A stretch of DNA of 7,649 nucleotides from Bacteroidota bacterium (lineage in GTDB: Bacteria; Bacteroidota; Bacteroidia; Chitinophagales; Chitinophagaceae): contig JAEZJD010000014.1 of assembly GCA_023436425.1 (NCBI GenBank), positions 1 through 7,649 of the forward strand, written 5' to 3'. The notes under the pieces are model-generated. The model did no database searches and had not been told where the DNA came from. It saw only the letters and a program-made list of their open reading frames with translations. Position numbers and translations under genes: made by a program. This document shows positions 1 through 6,316 of the stretch, one piece after another (position 1 is the stretch's first letter; every line of letters begins with the position of its first letter).

Positions 1-27
1 GTGCTCTACCAAATGAGCTACTTCCGC
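1..27 (-). tRNA. Partial tRNA, probably tRNA-Gly (5' end only)
   Basis: The reverse complement reads GCGGAAG, TA, then the D-arm GCTC...TTGGTA...GAGC. This is the acceptor strand and D-arm of a bacterial tRNA. The anticodon, T-arm and 3' end lie beyond the left edge, so the amino acid is inferred only from the GCGGAAG acceptor strand, which resembles tRNA-Gly(GCC). A well-formed promoter lies just upstream on the same strand at 57-86. Confidence 0.8.
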
Positions 28-56
28 TTAGATATGTAAAGAACTTTCAGGGGCGG

Positions 57-86
57 CAAAAATAAGGCTTGAAGCCATTGCCGCAA
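57..86 (-). promoter_or_regulatory. Bacteroidota-type promoter for the tRNA-Gly
   Basis: On the minus strand the -7 element TATTTTTG (57-64) is preceded by 19 bases and then TTG, within TTTTTTG (TTG at 84-86). This fits the phylum's TTG-N17-23-TAnnTTTG promoter. Transcription would begin around position 50, giving a leader of roughly 20 bases before the tRNA 5' end at 27. A dyad, GCGGCAA (53-59) and TTGCCGC (78-84), overlaps it. Confidence 0.7.
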
Positions 87-103
87 AAAATAGAGGCAGA
101 AAT

Positions 104-334
104 TTATTTGTATTGCGGGGTAAACTTAGTGCTTTCCTGCACTACCACGTTCTGCGGTCCGCTCTTCGTATAACGTATTGTATAAAGCTTGTAGCAGCTG
201 CCGAAAGAAAACATGACCAAACAAAAAACCGATAAATAAAATATGAACGCAGAAGAGGAAACCCAGCTATGTGTGAAGTCACGATCTTGAACCTTCTGCA
301 GTTCCTCATGATATTCTTCCTGACGGTAATCCAT
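104..334 (-). CDS. Small single-pass membrane protein, function unknown
   Basis: This is a 76-residue protein that I do not recognise. Residues 1-22 are charged and acidic/amphipathic (EEYHEELQKVQDRD). A single hydrophobic segment follows at about 24-48 (SSSAFIFYLSVFCLVMFSFGSCY), and then a polar tail with basic residues. That arrangement suggests an inner-membrane protein with one helix. The start ATG at 332-334 lies 16 bases downstream of a TATTTTTG element that has a TTG at good spacing. This promoter is the main reason to prefer this frame over the overlapping alternative in the same region. There is no clear Shine-Dalgarno sequence. It follows the glycosyltransferase gene on the same strand and precedes the tRNA promoter. 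A functional link to the glycosyltransferase is not shown. Confidence 0.55.
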   Translation of the reverse strand: MDYRQEEYHEELQKVQDRDFTHSWVSSSAFIFYLSVFCLVMFSFGSCYKLYTIRYTKSGPQNVVVQESTKFTPQYK

Positions 335-350
335 GTTTCGTATTTGAATG

Positions 351-383
351 CAAAAATAGGAAAGCGCAAATATATGTAAGCAA
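351..383 (-). promoter_or_regulatory. Promoter candidate for the small membrane protein
   Basis: On the minus strand TATTTTTG (351-358) is preceded by 22 bases and then TTG (381-383), within the phylum's reported 17-23 base spacing. The -33 part abuts the stop codon of the glycosyltransferase (384-386). The predicted leader is only about 10-12 bases. Confidence 0.55.
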
Positions 384-1418
384 TCAAACCCTTTGCTGAA
401 CTATCTCGCTAAACTTTTTTTTCTTTTCAATGAAATGCTGCCATGCCACATTGCCGTGATAAACACCTGTAAGTTTTTCCACTTTCACCCGGTGTTTCGG
501 TTTCCATTTTTTATTTCCAAAGAAAATCCAGTAACCAAAAAAGAGATGCGCTTTTAAAATCGCTACGAAATAACCTCCTTCGCCTGATAGAAAACCTTTC
601 AGCGCAGAGACCTGATCCAGCATCATTCGAAAAGGAATTTTCCACCATTTTTCACTCCACGGCAAGTTTTTGGCCAGCATAATTTGATTGTTGCGAAAAT
701 TCAATAGCGTTTTTCTTGAATTGCCGCGCGGCAATGTGCCACCGCCAACGTGGTAAATAACCGAATCGGGTGAGCAGAAAATTTTAAATCCCGCAAGTTT
801 TATGCGCCAACAGAGATCAATTTCTTCCTGGTGTGCAAAAAAGTATTCGTCGAAACCATGCATCTCCCGAAACACTTTTGACTTAATAACCATTGCCGCA
901 CCCGATGCCCAGAATACTTCTTCAGTGGTATCGTATTGAGACGAGTCTTCTTCACAAATGTCAAATATTCTTCCGCGGGCAAGTGGATAACCAAATGCGT
1001 CAAGCCATCCGCCGCCGGCACCCGCATATTCGAAAAAGGTTCGGCTTTTGTACGACAATATTTTTGGCTGGCAGGCAGCATGCGTCGCATCGTTTTCTAA
1101 CAGCATTATGATAGGTTGCAGCCAGTCAGGAGTTACTTCCACATCGGAATTGAGCAGTACGAAATAATCGGCCGTAACCTGCTGTAGCGCCGCATTGTAG
1201 CCACCGGCAAAGCCGAAATTTTTTTCTAATAGGATGATTTCGATACCTGGAAATGTCTGCTCCAGAAAATGTACAGAGCCATCAGTAGATCCATTGTCTG
1301 CAACAATTATCCTGCAATTGGCATAGGTTGTTTTTTGAACAAAGGGAAGAAACTGTTGAAGGTAATGTTTGCCATTCCAGTTTAATATCACTATTGCAAC
1401 GGATGGTAAAGCCTCCAC
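384..1418 (-). CDS. Family 2 glycosyltransferase (GT-A fold, rhamnosyltransferase-like)
   Basis: This 344-residue protein probably transfers a sugar from a nucleotide-sugar donor to a cell-surface glycan. Residues 7-16 (VAIVILNWNG) begin the nucleotide-binding fold, followed by ADNGSTDGS (40-48) and NFGFAGGYNAAL (67-78). LLNSDVEV (88-95) holds the metal-binding DXD-type motif around D92. WASGAAMVIK (170-179) and HQEEIDLCWR (196-205) match the acceptor-side and catalytic ED region of WbbL-like GT2 enzymes. The C-terminal third is rich in aromatic and basic residues and may lie on the membrane, but I see no convincing transmembrane helix. The start is a GTG at 1416-1418, directly before the conserved first strand, with no better ATG upstream. 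A TATTTTTG element lies 11 bases before it. The donor and acceptor cannot be read from sequence. It stands alone, not in a visible polysaccharide cluster. Confidence 0.9.
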   Translation of the reverse strand: MEALPSVAIVILNWNGKHYLQQFLPFVQKTTYANCRIIVADNGSTDGSVHFLEQTFPGIEIILLEKNFGFAGGYNAALQQVTADYFVLLNSDVEVTPDWLQPIIMLLENDATHAACQPKILSYKSRTFFEYAGAGGGWLDAFGYPLARGRIFDICEEDSSQYDTTEEVFWASGAAMVIKSKVFREMHGFDEYFFAHQEEIDLCWRIKLAGFKIFCSPDSVIYHVGGGTLPRGNSRKTLLNFRNNQIMLAKNLPWSEKWWKIPFRMMLDQVSALKGFLSGEGGYFVAILKAHLFFGYWIFFGNKKWKPKHRVKVEKLTGVYHGNVAWQHFIEKKKKFSEIVQQRV

Positions 1419-1429
1419 TGATTTTTTTT

Positions 1430-1437
1430 CAAAAATA
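1430..1437 (-). promoter_or_regulatory. -7 promoter element of the glycosyltransferase gene
   Basis: An exact TATTTTTG on the minus strand ends 11 bases before the GTG start. The nearest upstream TTG copies are 12 and 15 bases away, shorter than the usual 17-23, so the -33 half is weak. It forms a divergent pair with the element at 1502-1509. Confidence 0.45.
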
Positions 1438-1501
1438 AGAGATGCGTTACAACAACACGATGCATTCGGCTGACGTTTCGGTAGTTGTATTAAGCTTCCA
1501 T

Positions 1502-1509
1502 TATTTTTG
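1502..1509 (+). promoter_or_regulatory. -7 promoter element of the histidine kinase gene
   Basis: An exact TATTTTTG ends three bases before the ATG at 1513. In this promoter class transcription starts a few bases after the element, so the start would fall at or very near the ATG and the mRNA would be leaderless. No TTG lies at 17-23 bases upstream (the nearest is 14 bases away), so the -33 half is weak. Confidence 0.4.
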
Positions 1510-1512
1510 ACT

Positions 1513-2670
1513 ATGTTTCGTCAATTTGTAAACTGGCGTACGCTGCTTGCATTTGTTGCCATTTTGATTGTGAGCGGAACTATCTTGTACTCCTCATATC
1601 TCGCCAACAAAATAGAAAATGATGAAAGGAAACGTGTGTTCAGATTCGGCGAATCACTGCGCATAAAAGCGCTTACATTGGAGCAGGATGTAATCACCTT
1701 TACAAATCAGATCGCGATTGAAAACAATGACATCCCAATAATTGAAACGAATGAAAGGGATGTGCCGAGTGGCCTGCATATAAATCTTGACAGTTTACAA
1801 GCAACTGACTCCAACTACTTAAAAAAGAAAATAAGAGAGTTTAAATCGGCTCATGATCCGGTGATTGTTCCGATTACAAAAACTCCATACACCTATAACA
1901 AGTATTATTATGGCGACTCGAAGCTTTTGAAAGAAGTGCGTTATTATCCGCTCGTTCAATTGCTGATCGTTGGTCTGTTCATTTTGATAACTATTCAGGC
2001 ATTGCGAACAAGCTATCGCTCCACGCAAAATCAGGTGTGGGCAGGCATGGCAAAGGAAACAGCACATCAACTTGGCACTCCTGTTTCTTCGTTAGAAGGA
2101 TGGGTAGAAATTCTGAAAGAGACCCATGGGAACGAACCATTTGTTGCAGAAATTGAAAAGGACGTAAGCCGCTTAAGACTGGTTTCGGACCGGTTTGGAA
2201 AAATTGGCAGTACGCCGCAACTGGAACAAAGAAATGTGGTAGAGCAGATTGAAAACATGGTTGCGTATATACGCAAACGTGCGGGAACAAAAATTGCTTT
2301 TCACTTGAATGCAGCCAATCCAAATACTACGGCAAAAATTTCAGCTCCATTATTTGATTGGGTTATTGAAAATCTTTTGAAAAATGCGCTTGATGCCATG
2401 GAAGGAAAAGGTACAATCAGGATTGATATCACTGATCATGAAAAGGATGTGGTTATCGACGTGTGCGACAGTGGCAAGGGAATCAGCAAGCAAAATGTTG
2501 CGAAAGTTTTTAAGCCCGGCTTCACAACAAAAAAACGAGGTTGGGGATTAGGCCTTAGCCTTTCAAAACGCATTATCGAGCAGTACCACAAAGGCAGCCT
2601 TTCGGTAAAATCTTCCGAGCCGGGAAGGGGAACGACATTCAGGATTGTTTTGAAAAAAAGGATAGTTTAA
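1513..2670 (+). CDS. Membrane sensor histidine kinase
   Basis: This is a 385-residue two-component sensor kinase. Transmembrane helix 1 is at about residues 9-31 and helix 2 at about 144-165. They enclose a periplasmic sensing region of roughly 110 residues that is rich in charged residues and resembles no domain I know. No HAMP-like linker is evident: helix 2 runs almost directly into the H-box, AKETAHQLGTPVSSL, with phospho-acceptor His185. The ATPase domain follows, with N-box ENLLKNALDA (286-295), G1 DVCDSGKGIS (316-325), F-box FKPGFTT (333-339) and G2 GWGLGLSLSK (343-352). All key residues are present, so it should be active. I chose the ATG at 1513. A TTG at 1507 is in frame but overlaps the -7 promoter element, and any later start would break helix 1. 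No response regulator gene is adjacent, so its partner is unknown. Confidence 0.92.
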   Translation: MFRQFVNWRTLLAFVAILIVSGTILYSSYLANKIENDERKRVFRFGESLRIKALTLEQDVITFTNQIAIENNDIPIIETNERDVPSGLHINLDSLQATDSNYLKKKIREFKSAHDPVIVPITKTPYTYNKYYYGDSKLLKEVRYYPLVQLLIVGLFILITIQALRTSYRSTQNQVWAGMAKETAHQLGTPVSSLEGWVEILKETHGNEPFVAEIEKDVSRLRLVSDRFGKIGSTPQLEQRNVVEQIENMVAYIRKRAGTKIAFHLNAANPNTTAKISAPLFDWVIENLLKNALDAMEGKGTIRIDITDHEKDVVIDVCDSGKGISKQNVAKVFKPGFTTKKRGWGLGLSLSKRIIEQYHKGSLSVKSSEPGRGTTFRIVLKKRIV

Positions 2671-2686
2671 TCATCCTTCGACGGAG

Positions 2687-2714
2687 TTGTACATTTCAAT
2701 TACCCTTATTTTTG
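2687..2714 (+). promoter_or_regulatory. Promoter of tRNA-Leu
   Basis: TTG (2687-2689), 17 bases, then an exact TATTTTTG (2707-2714) fit the Bacteroidota promoter. Transcription would begin around 2718-2721, a few bases before the mature tRNA at 2725. The tRNA therefore need not depend on read-through from the kinase gene. Confidence 0.65.
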
Positions 2715-2724
2715 CGCTCCTGTT

Positions 2725-2808
2725 GCCCAGGTGTTGAAATTGGTAGACAAGCCACTTTGAGGTGGTGGTGCCTGAAAGGGCGTGCTGGTTCGAATCCAGT
2801 CCTGGGCA
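2725..2808 (+). tRNA. tRNA-Leu, anticodon GAG
   Basis: This is a complete type II tRNA. The acceptor stem GCCCAGG (2725-2731) pairs perfectly with CCTGGGC (2801-2807), and A2808 is the discriminator base. The anticodon stem CCACT/GGTGG (2752-2756, 2764-2768) encloses the loop TTGAGGT, with GAG at 2759-2761, which reads CUC and CUU leucine codons. A long variable arm, GCC-TGAAA-GGGC, and a T-arm with TTCGAAT complete the leucine pattern. The 3' CCA is not encoded, as ACAG follows, and must be added after transcription. Confidence 0.97.
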
Positions 2809-2811
2809 CAG

Positions 2812-2840
2812 CAAAAAAGCTCCCATGGAGCTTTTTTTTG
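2812..2840. terminator. Bidirectional intrinsic terminator
   Basis: AAAAAAGCTCC (2813-2823) pairs with GGAGCTTTTTT (2827-2837) around a CAT loop. A T-run follows on the plus strand, and another follows on the minus strand. It can end both tRNA-Leu (plus) and the convergent small gene that stops at 2868 (minus). Confidence 0.85.
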
Positions 2841-2867
2841 TCTAAGTAATTGCCTCGGCACAGGAGG

Positions 2868-3275
2868 TTAAGTTTTTTTATTTACTTCCACCTGCTTTAA
2901 AAATTCACTGGTTTGATCATCCGAGTACAACCCGTACGCATCGGTAAGAATTCCTTTGCTGCCATCGCTTGTTTCCACTGCGTAAACGATTGACATATCA
3001 TCGGGATTGGAGATGCCTTCAAACCGGTAGAAGTTCACAATCTTTACGTCATGGGGCTTGTACTTTTTTTGAGTATGAACGCTTACCAATTTTCCATTTT
3101 CCACTCTGTAGTCATCCGTGTAGCCCTGGCTTTCCAACATGTTCACCACTTTTTCTTCATCGGTCATGTTGGTGGATCTGTCGTTGCCCTGACTGTATTC
3201 ATTTGTCCTTAGTTCGTCTGATGGTTTCTCTTGTTGCATAGCTCTGCTTTTAATTCTCTTTAATGCAGTTTTCAT
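2868..3275 (-). CDS. Small conserved Bacteroidota protein of the misnamed 'PRPP synthetase' family
   Basis: This 135-residue soluble protein has a conserved core from about residue 37 to 130: TDEEKVVNMLESQGYTDDY (38-56), YRFEG (83-87), SNPDD (89-93), IVYAVE (96-101), and KGILTDAYGLYSDD (107-120). From memory, this pattern matches a family of about 100 residues common in Bacteroidota that databases often label phosphoribosylpyrophosphate synthetase. The real enzyme is about 310 residues, and none of its motifs appear here, so that label is not supported and the function is unknown. Residues 1-36 are an extra, low-complexity basic/polar stretch. An ATG at 3165-3167 (M37) would give a product of the family's usual length. 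The longer start is kept because a weak AGGA lies upstream of it. It sits between two terminators, so it is probably transcribed alone. Confidence 0.75.
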   Translation of the reverse strand: MKTALKRIKSRAMQQEKPSDELRTNEYSQGNDRSTNMTDEEKVVNMLESQGYTDDYRVENGKLVSVHTQKKYKPHDVKIVNFYRFEGISNPDDMSIVYAVETSDGSKGILTDAYGLYSDDQTSEFLKQVEVNKKT

Positions 3276-3306
3276 GCCCTGATCCTACCTGAAGAGAATT
3301 TCTCTT

Positions 3307-3343
3307 AAAAAAGAAAACACCCGAGGATACGGGTGTTTTTTTG
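3307..3343 (-). terminator. Intrinsic terminator after the DUF3606 gene
   Basis: AAAACACCCG (3314-3323) and CGGGTGTTTT (3330-3339) form a 10 bp stem with a six-base loop. On the minus strand the stem is followed by TTTTCTTTTTT. It begins about ten bases after the stop codon of the DUF3606 gene, and would also end read-through from cphA. Confidence 0.85.
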
Positions 3344-3352
3344 CTTTACAGA

Positions 3353-3538
3353 TTAAGCTTTTCCGTGGTCTGTAAGATATTGTTCCAATTTTGTTCTGTC
3401 GTTGCCTACTTTTTCAATCGCTCTTTTTACGTCCTCTTGCGAAACTCCCATTTTCTGTGCTAAATACCTTACTTCGTATTCATCATTACCGGAAACTCTT
3501 GATCTGTCCTGACCATGTCTTAGATCTTTATTATCCAT
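3353..3538 (-). CDS. DUF3606 domain protein
   Basis: This 61-residue protein belongs to the small DUF3606 family. It opens with the family's DNKDLRHGQDRSRV pattern (2-15, HGQDR at 8-12) and continues with YEVRYLAQKMGVSQEDVKRAIEKVG (21-45). That segment reads as two short helices around GVS, much like a helix-turn-helix or UBA-like fold. The family has no established function that I know of. The gene starts 39 bases after the cphA stop on the same strand. I see no terminator and no TAnnTTTG element in that gap, so it may be the second gene of a cphA transcript. A terminator follows at once. A role in cyanophycin metabolism is only a positional inference, because DUF3606 genes also occur in unrelated contexts. 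Confidence 0.85.
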   Translation of the reverse strand: MDNKDLRHGQDRSRVSGNDEYEVRYLAQKMGVSQEDVKRAIEKVGNDRTKLEQYLTDHGKA

Positions 3539-3577
3539 AACTGTCGTTTATATAATAGATAAAAAGATTATGCCATT

Positions 3578-6211
3578 TTATACAGCTTTTTTCAACGCTA
3601 CCATAGCTTCATCTTGGCGCTTTTGATACTTCATAATGCATTCTGTCACGGCTTTAATATTATCTATCAAAATAACGATAAGAGAATTTGGTTCCCGTGC
3701 CAAAATAGCTTTTTCAGCAGCCTCGCATTCGCTCCAGCAATAGCTTAGTGGCTTATTGGAGTCCACTTTTTTTATTCCGGTGGTTAACAGCATATCCAAT
3801 TCCTCTGGAGTTCTGCCACGTAAATCATCATCATGGCGTATAACTATTTCATCGAAAATTTTTGCAGCTTCCTCACCAATAGCGATGATGTCTTCATCTC
3901 TTCTGTCGCCCACTCCGGTAATGATACCAATCTTCCTTTCAGCTTCAAACGTCTTGATGAATTTGCCCAAAGCATTCACTCCGTGCGGATTATGTGCATA
4001 GTCCAGCAACACGGTAAAATCATCAAATTCGTAAATATTCAGTCGTCCCGGTGTCATTTGGCTGGACATCACAAAGTTTCTGATGCCCTCCCGAATGGTG
4101 CTTAACTTAATTCTGGTCACGTAAGCTGCAAGGCATACGGCTAATGTATTTGCGATGTTAAACTCCGCACGACCGTTAAAAGTAATAGGCCCATTAGCTA
4201 CTTCTTCTATTGGAATAAAATGGTTTCCTATTCTCAGGAGTAGATATCCGTTTTCATACACGGCGGCCAAACCGCCATTCGCACAATGGTCTTCAATTCG
4301 CGGGTTCTCGCTGTACAACGAAAACAGTGCAACCTTACACTTGACATTATCTTTCATTGCATAAACAAGATCATCATCGGCATTAAGAATAGCGTAGCCA
4401 TTTTCCGAAACCGTTTCGGGCACAACAGATTTTACCCTCGCCAGCTTTTCAAGCGTATCTATGCCACCCAGTCCCAAATGATCTTCAGCAACATTTGTAA
4501 CGATTGCGCAGTCGCACTCATCGTAGCCCAATCCCGCTCTCAGAATACCACCTCTTGCACATTCTAATACAGCATATTCCACCGAACTGTCTTTGAGAAC
4601 CAAGTGAGCAGACGCAGGTCCAGAGCAGTCGCCCTTCACCACCAGCTCTTCATTAATGTAAATGCCATCAGTTGAAGTGTAGCCGGTAGAAAAACCGGCT
4701 TCTTTCGCCAGGTGCGCCATCAAGCGGGTGGTCGTTGTTTTTCCATTAGTCCCCGTTACTGCCACAATCGGTATCCTTCCGTTTCCGCTCGTAAATAACA
4801 TGTCAATAACCGGCTTTGCTACATTTCGGGATTGTCCGTGTGTGGGTTCGATATGCATCCTGAAACCGGGAGCGGCATTCACTTCGAGAATAGCGCCGCC
4901 ATTTTCCCGAATAGGCGAAGTCAGGTCAGGAGCCATTACATCTAAACCACAAACATCCAGACCAATTACTCTTGCAATTCTTTCGAAAAGCAAAATGTTT
5001 GCAGCGTGCACTTCGTCAGTGACGTCAGTAGCAGTGCCGCCGGTGCTGATGTTTGCTGTAGGTTTAAGAAAAAGTTGTTTACCTACGGGCAGAACAGTGT
5101 TTAAAGAGCATTGATTTTTTTGCAGCATGTCCATGGTCACATCATCCACGCTGATGTATGTGAGCATATTTTCGTGACCGGTGCCACGTGCCGGATCAGA
5201 ATTGACCTCATCAATTAATTGTTGAACAGTGCGCAAGCCGTCACCAATCACGCAGGCGGGAGTTCTTAATGCTGCTGCGACAAACTTGTTGTTAACGACA
5301 ACAACACGAAAGTCATTTCCAACAATGTATTTCTCTACAATTACTTGCTTGGAATATTTTTTTGCTCTAAAAAAGGCTGATTCTGCTGATTGCCAGTCGG
5401 TAATGTTTATTGTGGCACCGTTCCCATGATTTCCATCAAGCGGCTTAATCACGACTGGAAAGCCGACGGCGTCTACAACATCTTTCAGGTTTTCCACAGA
5501 GGAGATCACATCACCAAAGGGCACCGGAATATTGGCTTCTGTTAGTAATTTTTTCGTCCAGTCTTTGTTGCCTGCAATGTCAACTGCTAATGCGCTCGTT
5601 TGCCCCGTAATTGTTGCTTCAATTCGTTTTTGCTTACAACCATAGCCAAATTGAATGGTAGACGCATCTAACCTGATCACCGGCAGCTTTCTCTTCTTCG
5701 CTTCAGCCACTATAGAGCCGGTACTCGGTCCCAGTTTCTGTATAGACCACAGACGTCTTATCTCTGCAATATCATTCGAAACGTTGTAATCTTTCCCTTC
5801 GATAAGTGCTTCAGCTATCCGAATTGCCGCGTGAGCTGCATAAAGCCCTTCGTCTTCTTCCCCGTACTCGAATACAACGTGGTAAACTCCGTGTTTGCCT
5901 GTGCCACGTGTTTGGCCGAAGGAAAGCGGGATGCCTGCCAATACTTGCAGTTCAATGGCTATGTGCTCTATCACGTGACCCATCCATGTTCCGCGTGCTA
6001 CACGTTCGAAAAATCCTCCCGGTTTGCCTTCGCTGCATTTATGTTCGTAGAGAGAAGGCAACAATCGCTGAAGCCGCTCACCAAAGCCCGGAATTTGATT
6101 AGTGGGTTTTTCCTCCAAATCTTGCAAGTCAACTGTGAGCTGGATGATCTTGTGCCGTTTAACAGACCAGAAATTAGGCCCGCGAAGGACCTTTATATCT
6201 TCAAGTTTCAT
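3578..6211 (-). CDS. cphA: Cyanophycin synthetase CphA
   Basis: CphA builds cyanophycin in the cytoplasm: a poly-aspartate backbone with arginine joined to each side chain, using ATP for both bonds. The 877 residues match the usual length and three-part plan. The N-terminal domain (1 to about 160) begins KLEDIKVLRGPNFWS and carries HVIEH (79-83, an HxxEH motif) with an acidic residue at 150. The ATP-grasp domain (about 165-470), which adds Asp, has VVIKPLDGNHGNG (253-265) and ILEVNAAPGFRMH (441-453). The Mur-ligase-like domain (about 480-877), which adds Arg, has the P-loop VTGTNGKTTTT (485-495), NVAEDHLG (573-580), MTPGRLN (719-725), LDYAHNPHG (736-744) and TGVGDRRDED (765-774). All domains look intact. 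The ATG at 6209-6211 gives the family's typical N-terminus. It is divergent from cphB across 105 bp. Its exact regulation is not visible. Confidence 0.97.
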   Translation of the reverse strand: MKLEDIKVLRGPNFWSVKRHKIIQLTVDLQDLEEKPTNQIPGFGERLQRLLPSLYEHKCSEGKPGGFFERVARGTWMGHVIEHIAIELQVLAGIPLSFGQTRGTGKHGVYHVVFEYGEEDEGLYAAHAAIRIAEALIEGKDYNVSNDIAEIRRLWSIQKLGPSTGSIVAEAKKRKLPVIRLDASTIQFGYGCKQKRIEATITGQTSALAVDIAGNKDWTKKLLTEANIPVPFGDVISSVENLKDVVDAVGFPVVIKPLDGNHGNGATINITDWQSAESAFFRAKKYSKQVIVEKYIVGNDFRVVVVNNKFVAAALRTPACVIGDGLRTVQQLIDEVNSDPARGTGHENMLTYISVDDVTMDMLQKNQCSLNTVLPVGKQLFLKPTANISTGGTATDVTDEVHAANILLFERIARVIGLDVCGLDVMAPDLTSPIRENGGAILEVNAAPGFRMHIEPTHGQSRNVAKPVIDMLFTSGNGRIPIVAVTGTNGKTTTTRLMAHLAKEAGFSTGYTSTDGIYINEELVVKGDCSGPASAHLVLKDSSVEYAVLECARGGILRAGLGYDECDCAIVTNVAEDHLGLGGIDTLEKLARVKSVVPETVSENGYAILNADDDLVYAMKDNVKCKVALFSLYSENPRIEDHCANGGLAAVYENGYLLLRIGNHFIPIEEVANGPITFNGRAEFNIANTLAVCLAAYVTRIKLSTIREGIRNFVMSSQMTPGRLNIYEFDDFTVLLDYAHNPHGVNALGKFIKTFEAERKIGIITGVGDRRDEDIIAIGEEAAKIFDEIVIRHDDDLRGRTPEELDMLLTTGIKKVDSNKPLSYCWSECEAAEKAILAREPNSLIVILIDNIKAVTECIMKYQKRQDEAMVALKKAV

Positions 6212-6232
6212 GTGGTTGACTTTGAGTGCTCA

Positions 6233-6242
6233 TACAATTGTA
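6233..6242. promoter_or_regulatory. Palindrome between cphA and cphB, possible operator
   Basis: TACAATTGTA is a perfect 10 bp palindrome, 22 bp from the cphA start and 75 bp from the cphB start. Read on either strand, TACAATTG differs by one base from TAnnTTTG, so it could also be a weak -7 element. No TTG stands at 17-23 bases on either strand. The function is speculative. Confidence 0.25.
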
Positions 6243-6316
6243 AAAAAATCTGTACCAAAAAATTGCGATCTGCGTCAGCGGTAAAATCATGGCATAACTT
6301 TTTGAAATTTTGCAGC

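Noticed and set aside
142..387. 81-codon minus-strand frame overlapping the small membrane protein
   Set aside because: It has no promoter of its own and its start overlaps the glycosyltransferase stop. The other frame has a well-placed promoter and a cleaner membrane-protein pattern.
1059..1066. TATTTTTG on the plus strand inside the glycosyltransferase gene
   Set aside because: No gene follows it and no TTG stands at proper spacing that would support a promoter. It is treated as a chance match.
1507..1512. TTG as the kinase start codon
   Set aside because: It lies inside the -7 promoter element and adds only two residues. The ATG at 1513 fits better.
2804..2863. GGCACAG at the tRNA-Leu 3' end repeated about 50 bases downstream, as a possible attachment site
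   Set aside because: The repeat is only seven bases, with no integrase or mobile cargo between or nearby.
3756..5429. Several plus-strand frames opposite cphA
   Set aside because: They mirror conserved cphA coding sequence and show no domain, start signal or promoter. They are shadows.
5831..6316. Upstream extension of the cphB frame, about 162 codons
   Set aside because: It is antisense to the conserved cphA N-terminus and lies outside the S51 domain. The family N-terminus begins at 6317.
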